Shown here in pieces: positions 1 through 5,370 of a DNA stretch of 5,807 nucleotides. How positions within the stretch are numbered: the stretch's first letter is position 1; each line of letters starts with the position of its first letter. Source of the stretch: Propionibacteriaceae bacterium (GTDB lineage: Bacteria; Actinomycetota; Actinomycetes; Propionibacteriales; Propionibacteriaceae); the NCBI GenBank assembly GCA_024636075.1, contig JAGXHS010000076.1, forward strand, positions 1 to 5,807, in the 5' to 3' direction. Under the pieces are notes generated by a model. The model saw only the letters and a list, made by a program, of their open reading frames with translations, ran no database searches and had not been told where the DNA came from. The position numbers and the translations under genes are program-made.

Positions 1-786
1 GAAGCGTGGCATCACCTCCGCCCAGCCTGTGGTGCCCATCACCACCATTCTCCCCGGGCCGGGTGAGCGGAGAGAGCAGGCCAGCGTCGCCACGCGCTGG
101 TCGGCGTATCCGAGCAGCATCGCGACAGTGGCATCCGCTCCATTGGGGTACAGCTCACCCTTCGCGACCACCGACCGGGGCTCACCCATGAAGTGTTGCG
201 CGAAGCTGAGCACGTAGACACCCAGATCCAGCGTCGCCCCACCACCCAGGGCAGGGTCGAAGACGCGGTCCTGTTCGTCGTATTCACGGTAGGCGAACAG
301 GTCACCCTGGACGCTCATCACCTCGCCGAGATGTCCTTCGGCGATCGCTTCGCGCAGGTCGTACATCACTGGCAGGAAACGCGTCCACATCGCTTCCATG
401 CAGAACACGCCGGCAGTTCGTGCTGCGTCGATCACCTGCTGGGTACCCTCGGTGGTCGCAGTGAAGGACTTCTCCACCAGCACTGCCTTTCCGGCCTCGA
501 TGGCGCCAAGCGCCAATGCCTTGTGCTGGCGGTGTGGGGTGGAGATGTAGACCACGTCCACCGCATCGTTGGCCAGCAGGTCCCGGTACGATCCGTGCGC
601 GTCGGCAGCGCCGAACTTGCTGGCGAACCGGGTGGCGCGATGCTGGCTGCGGGAGCCGACCGCGACCAGCTCCGATCCCTCGACGAGGGCAAGATCATGC
701 GCAAATGTCTCGGCGATCCGGCCCGGCCCGGCAATGCCCCAGCGCACTGTCTTTGGATGACCCGATCCCCGACGTTCGGTGTCCAT
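1..786 (-). CDS. Gfo/Idh/MocA-family NAD(P)-dependent oxidoreductase, C-terminus cut by window edge
   Basis: My own minus-strand translation gives 262 residues with no stop to the window edge. An N-terminal Rossmann fold is shown by the dinucleotide motif GIAGPGRIA (residues 17-25). The strand YISTP (80-84) and VLVEKSF (102-108) follow; E105-K106 is the family's EK pair, with Ser where Pro is commonest. EAMWTRFLP (131-139) and GGGATLDLGVY (181-191) are typical of the dihydrodiol-dehydrogenase-like branch. Members oxidise or reduce sugars, cyclitols or diols with NAD(P); the substrate cannot be read from sequence. The family is usually about 330 residues, so about 70 C-terminal residues lie outside. 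The ATG at 786 is directly preceded by in-frame TGA and TAG codons, so it is the earliest start, with AAGG seven bases upstream. It lies 70 bases after the DUF1707 gene on the same strand and may be co-transcribed with it. Confidence 0.93.
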   Translation of the reverse strand, partial: MDTERRGSGHPKTVRWGIAGPGRIAETFAHDLALVEGSELVAVGSRSQHRATRFASKFGAADAHGSYRDLLANDAVDVVYISTPHRQHKALALGAIEAGKAVLVEKSFTATTEGTQQVIDAARTAGVFCMEAMWTRFLPVMYDLREAIAEGHLGEVMSVQGDLFAYREYDEQDRVFDPALGGGATLDLGVYVLSFAQHFMGEPRSVVAKGELYPNGADATVAMLLGYADQRVATLACSLRSPGPGRMVVMGTTGWAEVMPRF

Positions 787-856
787 CTATCAACCTTACG
801 CGCTCGGAGACGGCCCGGCCGCAGCCTGTCGAGGATTCACCTTCGCACAGGGATCG

Positions 857-1303
857 TCACTTCTGCTCGCCGGAGTCGATCTCCTTGCGGTTCGTTGTCT
901 CCTCGGGGGAAAAGGCGTTGTAGACGGCGGATGTCAGACCACCAGCCACGAAGATCAACCACCAGAAGGCACCGCGAGTGACGACGATGACGGTGATGAT
1001 TGTTGCCCACACCATCAGGGTGACCAGCAGCGGCGGTAGCGAATTGTTCGTCAGCGTACCGGTCACCTTGGCGGGCGCGGACGGCACGGGGGTCCGGGAG
1101 GAGGCCTTGCTCGCCACGTACTGCGGTTCCGGCAGATCAACGAACAGGCTCTCCAGGTCAACGTCGGTGCGGGCGCCAAGGGCACTCTGCAACCGATCGT
1201 TGAACTCGTCCAGAGTCAGCCGACCGGCGGCGTGATGCTCCTGCAGCGCTGACACCGCAGTGTCACGCTCGGCATCACCGATGCGTATCGGATTGTCGTT
1301 CAC
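857..1303 (-). CDS. DUF1707 domain-containing membrane protein
   Basis: This 148-residue protein begins with a DUF1707 domain (about residues 5-57), recognised from the pattern RIGDAERD, then HHAAGRLTLDEFNDRL and a D-x-x-x-L-x-x-L-F-x-DLP ending. A Pro/Ala/Ser-rich linker (58-88) leads to two hydrophobic segments, about 89-109 and 112-130, and a short charged tail. DUF1707 is a small helical domain found mainly in actinobacterial membrane proteins; its function is not established, and I infer only a membrane-anchored protein with a cytoplasmic DUF1707 head. The GTG start at 1303 is immediately preceded by an in-frame TGA, so no longer form exists. There is no convincing Shine-Dalgarno, but a TANNNT hexamer sits at -12 to -7 relative to the GTG, which suggests a leaderless mRNA. 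It is divergent from lysC and upstream of the oxidoreductase. Confidence 0.9.
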   Translation of the reverse strand: MNDNPIRIGDAERDTAVSALQEHHAAGRLTLDEFNDRLQSALGARTDVDLESLFVDLPEPQYVASKASSRTPVPSAPAKVTGTLTNNSLPPLLVTLMVWATIITVIVVTRGAFWWLIFVAGGLTSAVYNAFSPEETTNRKEIDSGEQK

Positions 1304-1309
1304 TCAACC

Positions 1310-1315
1310 ATGCTA
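1310..1315 (-). promoter_or_regulatory. Candidate -10 element giving a leaderless mRNA for the DUF1707 gene
   Basis: On the minus strand TAGCAT (TANNNT type) occupies -12 to -7 counted from the G of the GTG start at 1303. That would place the transcription start on the start codon itself. I see no good -35 at 16-18 bases. This fits the weak ribosome binding site and the commonness of leaderless genes in actinobacteria, but it rests on one short motif. Confidence 0.4.
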
Positions 1316-1386
1316 CCCAGCCACCGGCTCCACCCGGTAGTCGTCTTCAGGTCGGGGCGTCGGCGGCCAAGAGCTCAAGCGTTGGC

Positions 1387-1392
1387 TAGAGT
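1387..1392 (+). promoter_or_regulatory. Weak candidate -10 element for lysC
   Basis: TAGAGT matches the actinobacterial TANNNT pattern and would give a lysC leader of about 55 bases. No TTGACA-like -35 is visible at the right spacing. A small hairpin, CGGCG/CGCCG with a 7-base loop (1413-1429), lies in the presumed leader. The rest of the 150-base intergenic region shows no lysine riboswitch or leader peptide that I can recognise. Confidence 0.2.
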
Positions 1393-1453
1393 TGTACCGC
1401 GAAGTCCGCACACGGCGAGCTTCACGCCGACGTCGACGAGCCCGGGAGGTGCG

Positions 1454-2724
1454 ATGGGTCGGATCGTGCAGAAGTTCGGTGGCTCCTCCGTCGCCGACGC
1501 CGAATCCATCAAGCGGGTCGCACGACGCATCGTCGCCTCACAGCGCCGGGGCAACGAGATCGTGGTGGTCATCTCAGCGATGGGGGACACCACCGATGAA
1601 TTGATGGATCTCGCCTTCGACGTCAGCCCCCAGCCCGCGCCCCGCGAACTCGACATGTTGCTCACCACAGGCGAACGCCAGAGTGCAGCACTGCTCGCGA
1701 TGGCGTTGGCGGACCTCGGTGTCCCGGCTCGAAGCTACACGGGATCACAGGCAGGAGTGATCACGACCGCGGCGCACGGCAACGCCCGGATCATCGACAT
1801 CACTCCCGGCAGGATCGTTCAGGCGCTGGACGAGGGTGATGTGGTGATTGTCGCCGGATTCCAGGGAGTGTCACAGACGACGAAGGACATCACCACTCTC
1901 GGTCGTGGAGCATCGGACACCACCGCGGTGGCGCTGGCGGGTGCCCTGGGTGCGGACTTCTGCGAGATCTACTCCGATGTCGACGGGGTCTTCACCGCCG
2001 ATCCCCGGATCGTGAAGAGTGCCCGCAGGATTCCGGAGATCAGCTACGAAGAGATGTTGGAGATGGCAGCGTGCGGCGCCAAGATCCTGCACCTGCGCTG
2101 CGTGGAGTATGCCAGGCGGGAGAACGTTGCGGTGCATGTGCGCTCTTCGTTCTCCGATCGTGCCGGCACCTGGGTGAAGGACATCAGCAACAGACAAGGA
2201 GATGCCATGGAGCAGGCACTGATTTCAGGGGTCGCCCACGATCGTGGCGAGGCGAAGATCACTGTCGTCGGTGTCCCGGATCGACCGGGCGAGGCTGCCG
2301 CACTCTTCGACGTGGTGGCGCGACACGACATCAACATCGACATGATCGTGCAGAACGTCTCGCGTGGGAGCGAGGGAGCGACGGACATCTCGTTCACCCT
2401 GCCCAAGACGGATGGCCGCAAGGCGATCGGCGCCCTGACCGCCGAACAGAGTCGGATCGGTTTCGCCGAACTGCTCTACGACGACCAGATCGGCAAGGTG
2501 TCCGTGATCGGGGTTGGGATGCGCTCCCATCCGGGTGTCACGGCAGAATTCTTCAACGCTCTGGCCAAAGCAGACGTGAACATCGGCATGATCTCCACTT
2601 CTGAGATCCGCATCTGGTGGTGGTGGACGAGGAGTCGGTGGATCGGGCGGTGCAGGCCGCGCATGCCGCCTTCGGTCTGGGCTCCGACGGCGAGGCGGTG
2701 GTTTACGGCGGCACTGGACGGTGA
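1454..2724 (+). CDS. lysC: Aspartate kinase (alpha subunit), with a one-base frameshift near 2615
   Basis: LysC phosphorylates L-aspartate with ATP, opening the route to lysine, diaminopimelate, threonine and methionine. The kinase domain shows KFGGSS (7-12), VVISAMGDTTDEL (38-50), TTGERQS (71-77), GRGASDTT (150-157) and YSDVDGVFTADPR (173-185). Two ACT domains follow from about residue 265. The start at 1454 has GGAGG four bases upstream. Residues 1-387 read normally to EIRI (codon ending 2614). That frame then gives a Trp/Arg-rich tail ending at 2833. The expected ending (VVVDEESVD ... AVVYGGTGR, stop 2722-2724) lies in the -1 frame from 2617, as if one base were missing from a TCG Ser codon at 2615-2616. 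With the base restored the protein is 423 residues, close to the ~421 usual in actinobacteria. Either a sequencing error or a real mutation is possible. If real, the second ACT domain is damaged, so feedback control or assembly could be altered. Confidence 0.93.
2196..2201 (+). promoter_or_regulatory. Internal ribosome binding site for the LysC beta subunit
   Basis: AAGGAG lies five bases upstream of an in-frame ATG (2207) inside lysC. It is at least as good a Shine-Dalgarno as that of the full-length gene, and it sits where the classical beta subunit of heterotetrameric aspartate kinases begins. Confidence 0.75.
2207..2724 (+). CDS. lysC: Aspartate kinase beta subunit from an in-frame internal start (same frameshift as the alpha subunit)
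   Basis: The ATG at 2207 is codon 252 of lysC and begins MEQALISGVAHDRGEAKITV. This corresponds to the start of the C. glutamicum beta subunit, which as I recall opens with MEEAVLTGVA. With the missing base restored the product is 172 residues, the length I remember for that beta subunit, and it contains only the two ACT domains. In the known alpha2beta2 enzymes this chain binds lysine and threonine at the alpha/beta interface and mediates concerted feedback inhibition. By eye the positions known for feedback resistance (C. glutamicum S301, T308, T311) correspond here to S303, T310 and S313 of the alpha numbering, so an inhibitable enzyme is expected. The frameshift near 2615 would affect this chain equally. 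Confidence 0.65.
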
Positions 2725-4523
2725 ACGAATCGCAGCAGGGAACCTCCGCCGCCGGCGATCCGGAGGAGGTCTCCGTGGAATCCGCTGTCGGGGATGGCCC
2801 CGGCCCCGGCGACGCCATAGGACCGGGCAGTGACAGCAGCGACTCCCTCACTGAAGAGAACCCTGGCACCGGTGCGAAGATCGCAGGCTCCGGTGCGAAG
2901 AACTCAGGGCAATCGCCACGACAGGAGTCGATAGGGCGATCCACAATGCTGATGTCGTCAGGCACTCTGGTCTCCAGAGTGATGGGGCTGGTGCGGCAGT
3001 CGATGTTGGCTGCAGTGGTCGGTACCACCCTCGTGGGAGACGCCTTCGGCGTGGCGAACACGCTGCCCAACTATGTCTTCCAACTGCTCTCGGCCGGTGT
3101 GCTGAACGCAGTGCTGATCCCGCAGATCACCCGCGCGATGAGACGTGATGACGGCGGCAGCGACTTCATCGATCGATTGCTGACGGCCGCGCTCCTGCTG
3201 GTGGTGCTGGCCACCGTGGTGGCGACCGTAGCGACACCGGCGCTGATCAGGGCAACATCCGACTTCTCCGGCGCTGCCTACCATCTGGCTGTGCTGTTCG
3301 GGTACCTGTGTCTCCCACAGATCGCCTTCTACGGTTTGTATGCGGTGTTGGGACAAGTGTTGAACGCGCGCGGCCAGTTCGCGTCGTTCATGTGGAGTCC
3401 GGTGCTGGCCAATCTCATCCAGATCGCCGGGCTGGTCTGGTTCCTGGTCGTCTGGGGGCGGCAGGGAGATCCCCAGCTGTGGACCAGTGAGATGGTGTGG
3501 GTGCTCGCTGGCTCTTCGACCCTGGGCATCGTCGTCCAGGGGATCTTCCTGGCGATACCGCTGGCGCGTGGCGGCTTTCGTTTCACTCCGCGCTGGGGGT
3601 TGCGCGGTCACGGCCTCGGTTCTGCTTCCCGGATGGTGGGCTGGACCTTGCTGGCCCTGGTCATCGCGCAACTGGGCGGGCTGTTCGTGATGCGTGTGAT
3701 GACCATGGCGCGCAACAGTGCGATCGACAAGACTGATGTGTTGAGCGTGGCCGCCCGTGACTACGCCTTCTTGATCTTCATCCTGCCGCATTCGCTGATC
3801 ACCGTGTCCATCCTGACCGCGCTGTTTCCACGGATGAGTCGCGCCGTCCATGACCAGGATGGCGATGCGATGCGGGCGCTGCTGCGGCGAGGGTTGTCGA
3901 TGCCAGCCGTTTTCATCATTCCGTCGAGTCTGGCGTTGATGGTGATGGGCACCCCGGTGGTGACAGTGCTGCTTCCCGGGCTTGCTCTTCGAGAGGCGCG
4001 GGTGGTGGGGCAGGTGTTGGCGCTGATGGCGATCGGCACCATGGCTTTCGGCATCACCACGCTGCAGCAGCGGTATTGCTTCGCCCGCGAGGATGGGCGC
4101 ACCAACCTGGGTCTGCAGGCCCTGCTCACGTGCGTGCAGATTGGTTTCGGTGTGCTGGCGCTCGTTGTGCCAGCACGCTGGGCCGTGCACACCGTCGGCG
4201 CGGGTCAGAGCGTGGCCAACATCGTGGCCGCGGCGGCTTTCCTGTGGGTGGCATCACGCCAGATGGGTGGCATCGGTCTGCGGCACGTGTGGCGGCTGTA
4301 CGTCCGTCTCGGTCTGGCATCGCTGGTGGCTGCCGGCGGGGCCTATGCCATCATCCGGTTCTTCTGGCGGATCGACGCTGGCTATGTCTCGGGGCTTGCG
4401 ATTCTCGCCGCTTCCGGATTGGCATTCCTCGCGCTCTTCTATGGGGCCGCCAGAGCCCTGCACATTCAGGAAGTAGACAGGTTCGTCGACCCTGTCCTGC
4501 GGCGGTTGGGCGTGATGGGGTGA
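2721..4523 (+). CDS. murJ: Lipid II flippase MurJ (MviN family)
   Basis: The protein is a 600-residue polytopic membrane protein of the MOP superfamily that flips lipid II from the inner to the outer face of the cytoplasmic membrane. Residues 1-72 form a hydrophilic Gly/Ser/Pro/Asp/Glu-rich tail. From about residue 75 the MurJ core starts with SGTLVSRVMGLVRQ (80-93), then GDAFGVANTLPN (106-117), LTALFPRMSRA (365-375) and LQQRYCFAREDGRTN (448-462), with about 14 hydrophobic segments in all. Aligned by eye to E. coli MurJ, R18, R24 and D39 are kept (R86, R92, D107). The positions of R52 and R270 are not Arg, as I believe is common in actinobacteria. There is no C-terminal pseudokinase or extracellular domain such as M. 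tuberculosis MviN carries. The GTG at 2721 overlaps the lysC stop (GTGA). An in-frame GTG at 2775 has a much stronger Shine-Dalgarno and would give 582 residues; only the disordered tail is affected. Confidence 0.95.
   Translation: MNESQQGTSAAGDPEEVSVESAVGDGPGPGDAIGPGSDSSDSLTEENPGTGAKIAGSGAKNSGQSPRQESIGRSTMLMSSGTLVSRVMGLVRQSMLAAVVGTTLVGDAFGVANTLPNYVFQLLSAGVLNAVLIPQITRAMRRDDGGSDFIDRLLTAALLLVVLATVVATVATPALIRATSDFSGAAYHLAVLFGYLCLPQIAFYGLYAVLGQVLNARGQFASFMWSPVLANLIQIAGLVWFLVVWGRQGDPQLWTSEMVWVLAGSSTLGIVVQGIFLAIPLARGGFRFTPRWGLRGHGLGSASRMVGWTLLALVIAQLGGLFVMRVMTMARNSAIDKTDVLSVAARDYAFLIFILPHSLITVSILTALFPRMSRAVHDQDGDAMRALLRRGLSMPAVFIIPSSLALMVMGTPVVTVLLPGLALREARVVGQVLALMAIGTMAFGITTLQQRYCFAREDGRTNLGLQALLTCVQIGFGVLALVVPARWAVHTVGAGQSVANIVAAAAFLWVASRQMGGIGLRHVWRLYVRLGLASLVAAGGAYAIIRFFWRIDAGYVSGLAILAASGLAFLALFYGAARALHIQEVDRFVDPVLRRLGVMG
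2764..2769 (+). promoter_or_regulatory. Strong Shine-Dalgarno favouring an alternative murJ start at 2775
   Basis: AGGAGG is followed after five bases by an in-frame GTG (2775-2777, residue 19 of the long form). The 2721 start has no comparable site and would depend on coupling to lysC translation. The GTGA overlap itself is weak evidence, because LysC proteins commonly end in Arg-stop and CGG-TGA creates it automatically. GC-rich third positions between 2721 and 2775 mildly support the longer form. Confidence 0.5.
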
Positions 4524-4577
4524 CGCAAAGGGTGATGGTGAATCAATCATCCCTCGAGGGGTGATGGGGTGAATCAA
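4512..4577 (+). repeat. Three imperfect direct repeats of a GTGATGGGGTGAatCAA unit spanning the murJ stop
   Basis: The units are GTGATGGGGTGACGCAA (4512-4528), GTGATGGTGAATCAA (4532-4546) and GTGATGGGGTGAATCAA (4561-4577). The first contains the murJ stop codon. They may be local duplications or a repeated binding word. The terminator-like palindrome lies between the second and third units. Confidence 0.6.
4546..4565 (+). terminator. Hairpin downstream of murJ, possible terminator without a U tract
   Basis: ATCATCCC (4546-4553) pairs with GGGGTGAT (4558-4565) around a TCGA loop. The 8-bp stem has one U-G pair on the plus-strand RNA, 22 bases after the murJ stop. No T run follows, so it is at best a non-canonical terminator or an RNA-end stabiliser. 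The core CCCTCGAGGG is a perfect palindrome. Confidence 0.4.
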
Positions 4578-4624
4578 GCTCCCGACTGTGACACATTGGC
4601 GGTATCGGCCGGAGAAAAGCCTCC

Positions 4625-4720
4625 GAACATAGAACGAAGCCCTGGGTTCGGGGGGACCAGGACTTCGTTGGGGACCACTGTTGAGTGGCCACGGGATCGG
4701 GTTTCGGGGGACCTGATCTG
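4625..4720 (-). ncRNA. Candidate 6C-like small RNA: three packed hairpins, two with matching C-rich loops
   Basis: Three hairpins lie back to back. At 4694-4719 the minus-strand loop region is TCCCCCGAAA. At 4673-4690 is a 7-bp stem with a CAAC loop. At 4633-4669 the arms AACGAAG/CTTCGTT, a T-G pair and CCTGG/CCAGG make 13 pairs around TCCCCCCGAAC. Different stems under almost the same loop suggest selection on the loop. Known 6C RNAs of actinobacteria are defined by two stem-loops with runs of about six C. In two of the three hairpins the non-Watson-Crick pairs become G-U on the minus strand, but in the 4694-4719 hairpin they are G-U on the plus strand, so the strand is not settled by folding. 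A promoter-like TTGCGC-17-TACGCT sits just upstream on the minus strand. The 3' end is a guess; no U tract is seen. The function of such RNAs is thought to be pairing of C-rich loops with G-rich mRNA sites. Confidence 0.42.
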
Positions 4721-4726
4721 CTCTCA

Positions 4727-4755
4727 AGCGTATAGAACAAGGGGTTGCGGCGCAA
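4727..4755 (-). promoter_or_regulatory. Candidate promoter for the 6C-like RNA
   Basis: On the minus strand TTGCGC (4755-4750) and TACGCT (4732-4727, TANNNT type) are separated by 17 bases. This would start transcription near 4720, just before the first hairpin. The -35 matches the consensus only at TTG. Confidence 0.35.
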
Positions 4756-4907
4756 TCCGATGGTGGGTGATGTTTGGGGGTGACGATTCCGTGCATCCCC
4801 CACGGATGACATATGGCGACGCAAATGATTCCACTCGGTCAAGGAAAAGTCCTGTTTCGAAAGCTTAGCACCCGGGTGACAAGGGGTGATAAAAATTTCC
4901 GGCTGGT

Positions 4908-4947
4908 TTCGTCGGTGGGGTGACGTCTCCCCGTTGTCGGCGACGAA
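4908..4947. repeat. Nested inverted repeats
   Basis: The outer arms TTCGTCG (4908-4914) and CGACGAA (4941-4947) pair perfectly. Inside them GGGG (4917-4920) and CCCC (4929-4932) flank a TGACGTCT core. On the minus strand a T-rich run (around 4895-4890) follows the outer arm after about 12 bases, which is too far for a classical terminator. The role is unknown. Confidence 0.45.
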
Positions 4948-4990
4948 GCGACGTTTGGTTGCGATCAGTGAGTCCAAGGGACTGCTGGAT

Positions 4991-5032
4991 CGTTTCGGTG
5001 CGCCGTGGGTCTTTCGATGGTGCACCGAAGCG
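4991..5032 (+). repeat. Long 14-bp inverted repeat, best folded as plus-strand RNA
   Basis: CGTTTCGGTGCGCC (4991-5004) pairs with GGTGCACCGAAGCG (5019-5032) around a 14-base loop. The two imperfect positions are G-U pairs on plus-strand RNA but A-C mismatches on the minus strand. That would fit transcription from the plus strand. No T run follows it, so it is not a standard terminator. Confidence 0.5.
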
Positions 5033-5036
5033 GGTG

Positions 5037-5057
5037 CGAAATGCAACGAAATGCAAC
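5037..5057. repeat. Two tandem copies of CGAAATGCAA
   Basis: A 10-base unit is repeated exactly twice, followed by one more C. It sits five bases after the 14-bp inverted repeat. It could be a chance duplication or a repeated protein site; its period is about one helical turn. Confidence 0.7.
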
Positions 5058-5148
5058 CTCATGGCATCGGGGGCGAAATACAATCCTGAGTCGCCCTTGC
5101 TCCTCGACGTGGCTGCCCTTTGCTTGCGACGGGCTACGGTGCGTGCCT

Positions 5149-5198
5149 GGCGTAACCCTCGCGCAGGGGTTCCGCCATCGTCGATGTCCCGAGACATC
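5149..5198 (-). terminator. Two hairpins just downstream of tRNA-Pro, possible termination region
   Basis: Reading the minus strand after the tRNA CCA end, GATGTC/GACATC with a TCGG loop (5198-5183) starts after three bases. A second hairpin, GGCG..AACCC/GGGTT..CGCC (5176-5149, one mismatch, 8-base loop), follows. Neither has a U tract. Compact GC-rich hairpins without U runs are a plausible way for this transcript to end or be processed. Confidence 0.35.
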
Positions 5199-5201
5199 AC
5201 A

Positions 5202-5278
<77 letters not shown>

Positions 5279-5286
5279 CCAGCCCT

Positions 5287-5313
5287 GTTGGGCCTCGATG
5301 AGTCTAGCCCAAC
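5287..5313 (-). promoter_or_regulatory. Inverted repeat enclosing a -10-like hexamer upstream of tRNA-Pro
   Basis: GTTGGGC and GCCCAAC (5287-5293, 5307-5313) form a perfect 7-bp inverted repeat. Its spacer holds TAGACT on the minus strand (5306-5301), which would start transcription about 15 bases before the mature tRNA. There is no good -35. It could instead be a processing hairpin in a longer transcript coming from the metallophosphoesterase gene. Confidence 0.35.
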
Positions 5314-5315
5314 TC

Positions 5316-5331
5316 GTGGAGAAGACTCCAC
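5316..5331 (-). terminator. Hairpin between the metallophosphoesterase and tRNA genes
   Basis: GTGGAG (5316-5321) and CTCCAC (5326-5331) form a 6-bp stem with a 4-base loop, about 40 bases beyond the metallophosphoesterase stop. Further GTGGA and TCCAC words at about 5337-5348 allow alternative pairings. No T run follows, so termination here is only a possibility. Confidence 0.3.
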
Positions 5332-5370
5332 TCGTATCCACGGTGGAGCTGACAGCACGAAAGGCTCCGC

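Larger units (their letters stand above)
4524..5201. other. Gene-less, hairpin-rich region between murJ and tRNA-Pro
   Basis: No frame on either strand gives a protein I recognise, and those present lack good ribosome binding sites or run through the inverted repeats. Besides the structures listed separately, it holds hairpins at 4610-4625 (CGGAG/CTCCG) and 4788-4806 (TCCGTG/CACGGA with a C-rich loop on the plus strand), an AT-rich stretch at 4889-4899, and six copies of GGGGTGA (4517-4923), all on the plus strand. Confidence 0.6.

Noticed and set aside
193..981. Plus-strand 262-codon frame opposite the oxidoreductase and DUF1707 genes
   Set aside because: It is antisense to two genes with clear motifs and has an Arg/His-rich, non-protein-like end; it is a shadow of high GC content.
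1304..1453. Lysine riboswitch or leader peptide upstream of lysC
   Set aside because: The leader is too short for an L-box, no run of Lys or Thr codons is present, and only a 5-bp hairpin is seen.
2608..2626. Programmed -1 frameshifting in lysC
   Set aside because: A -1 slip after ATC would restore the frame, but there is no X-XXY-YYZ slippery heptamer and LysC is not known to use recoding; a missing base is simpler.
2958..4190. Minus-strand 410-codon frame opposite murJ
   Set aside because: Its Gln/His-rich composition is typical of the antisense of a membrane-protein gene; the plus strand carries an unmistakable MurJ.
4569..4868. Plus-strand 99-codon frame after murJ
   Set aside because: The GTG start lies in a repeat, the composition shows no codon bias like the neighbours, no domain is recognisable, and it covers the hairpin block.
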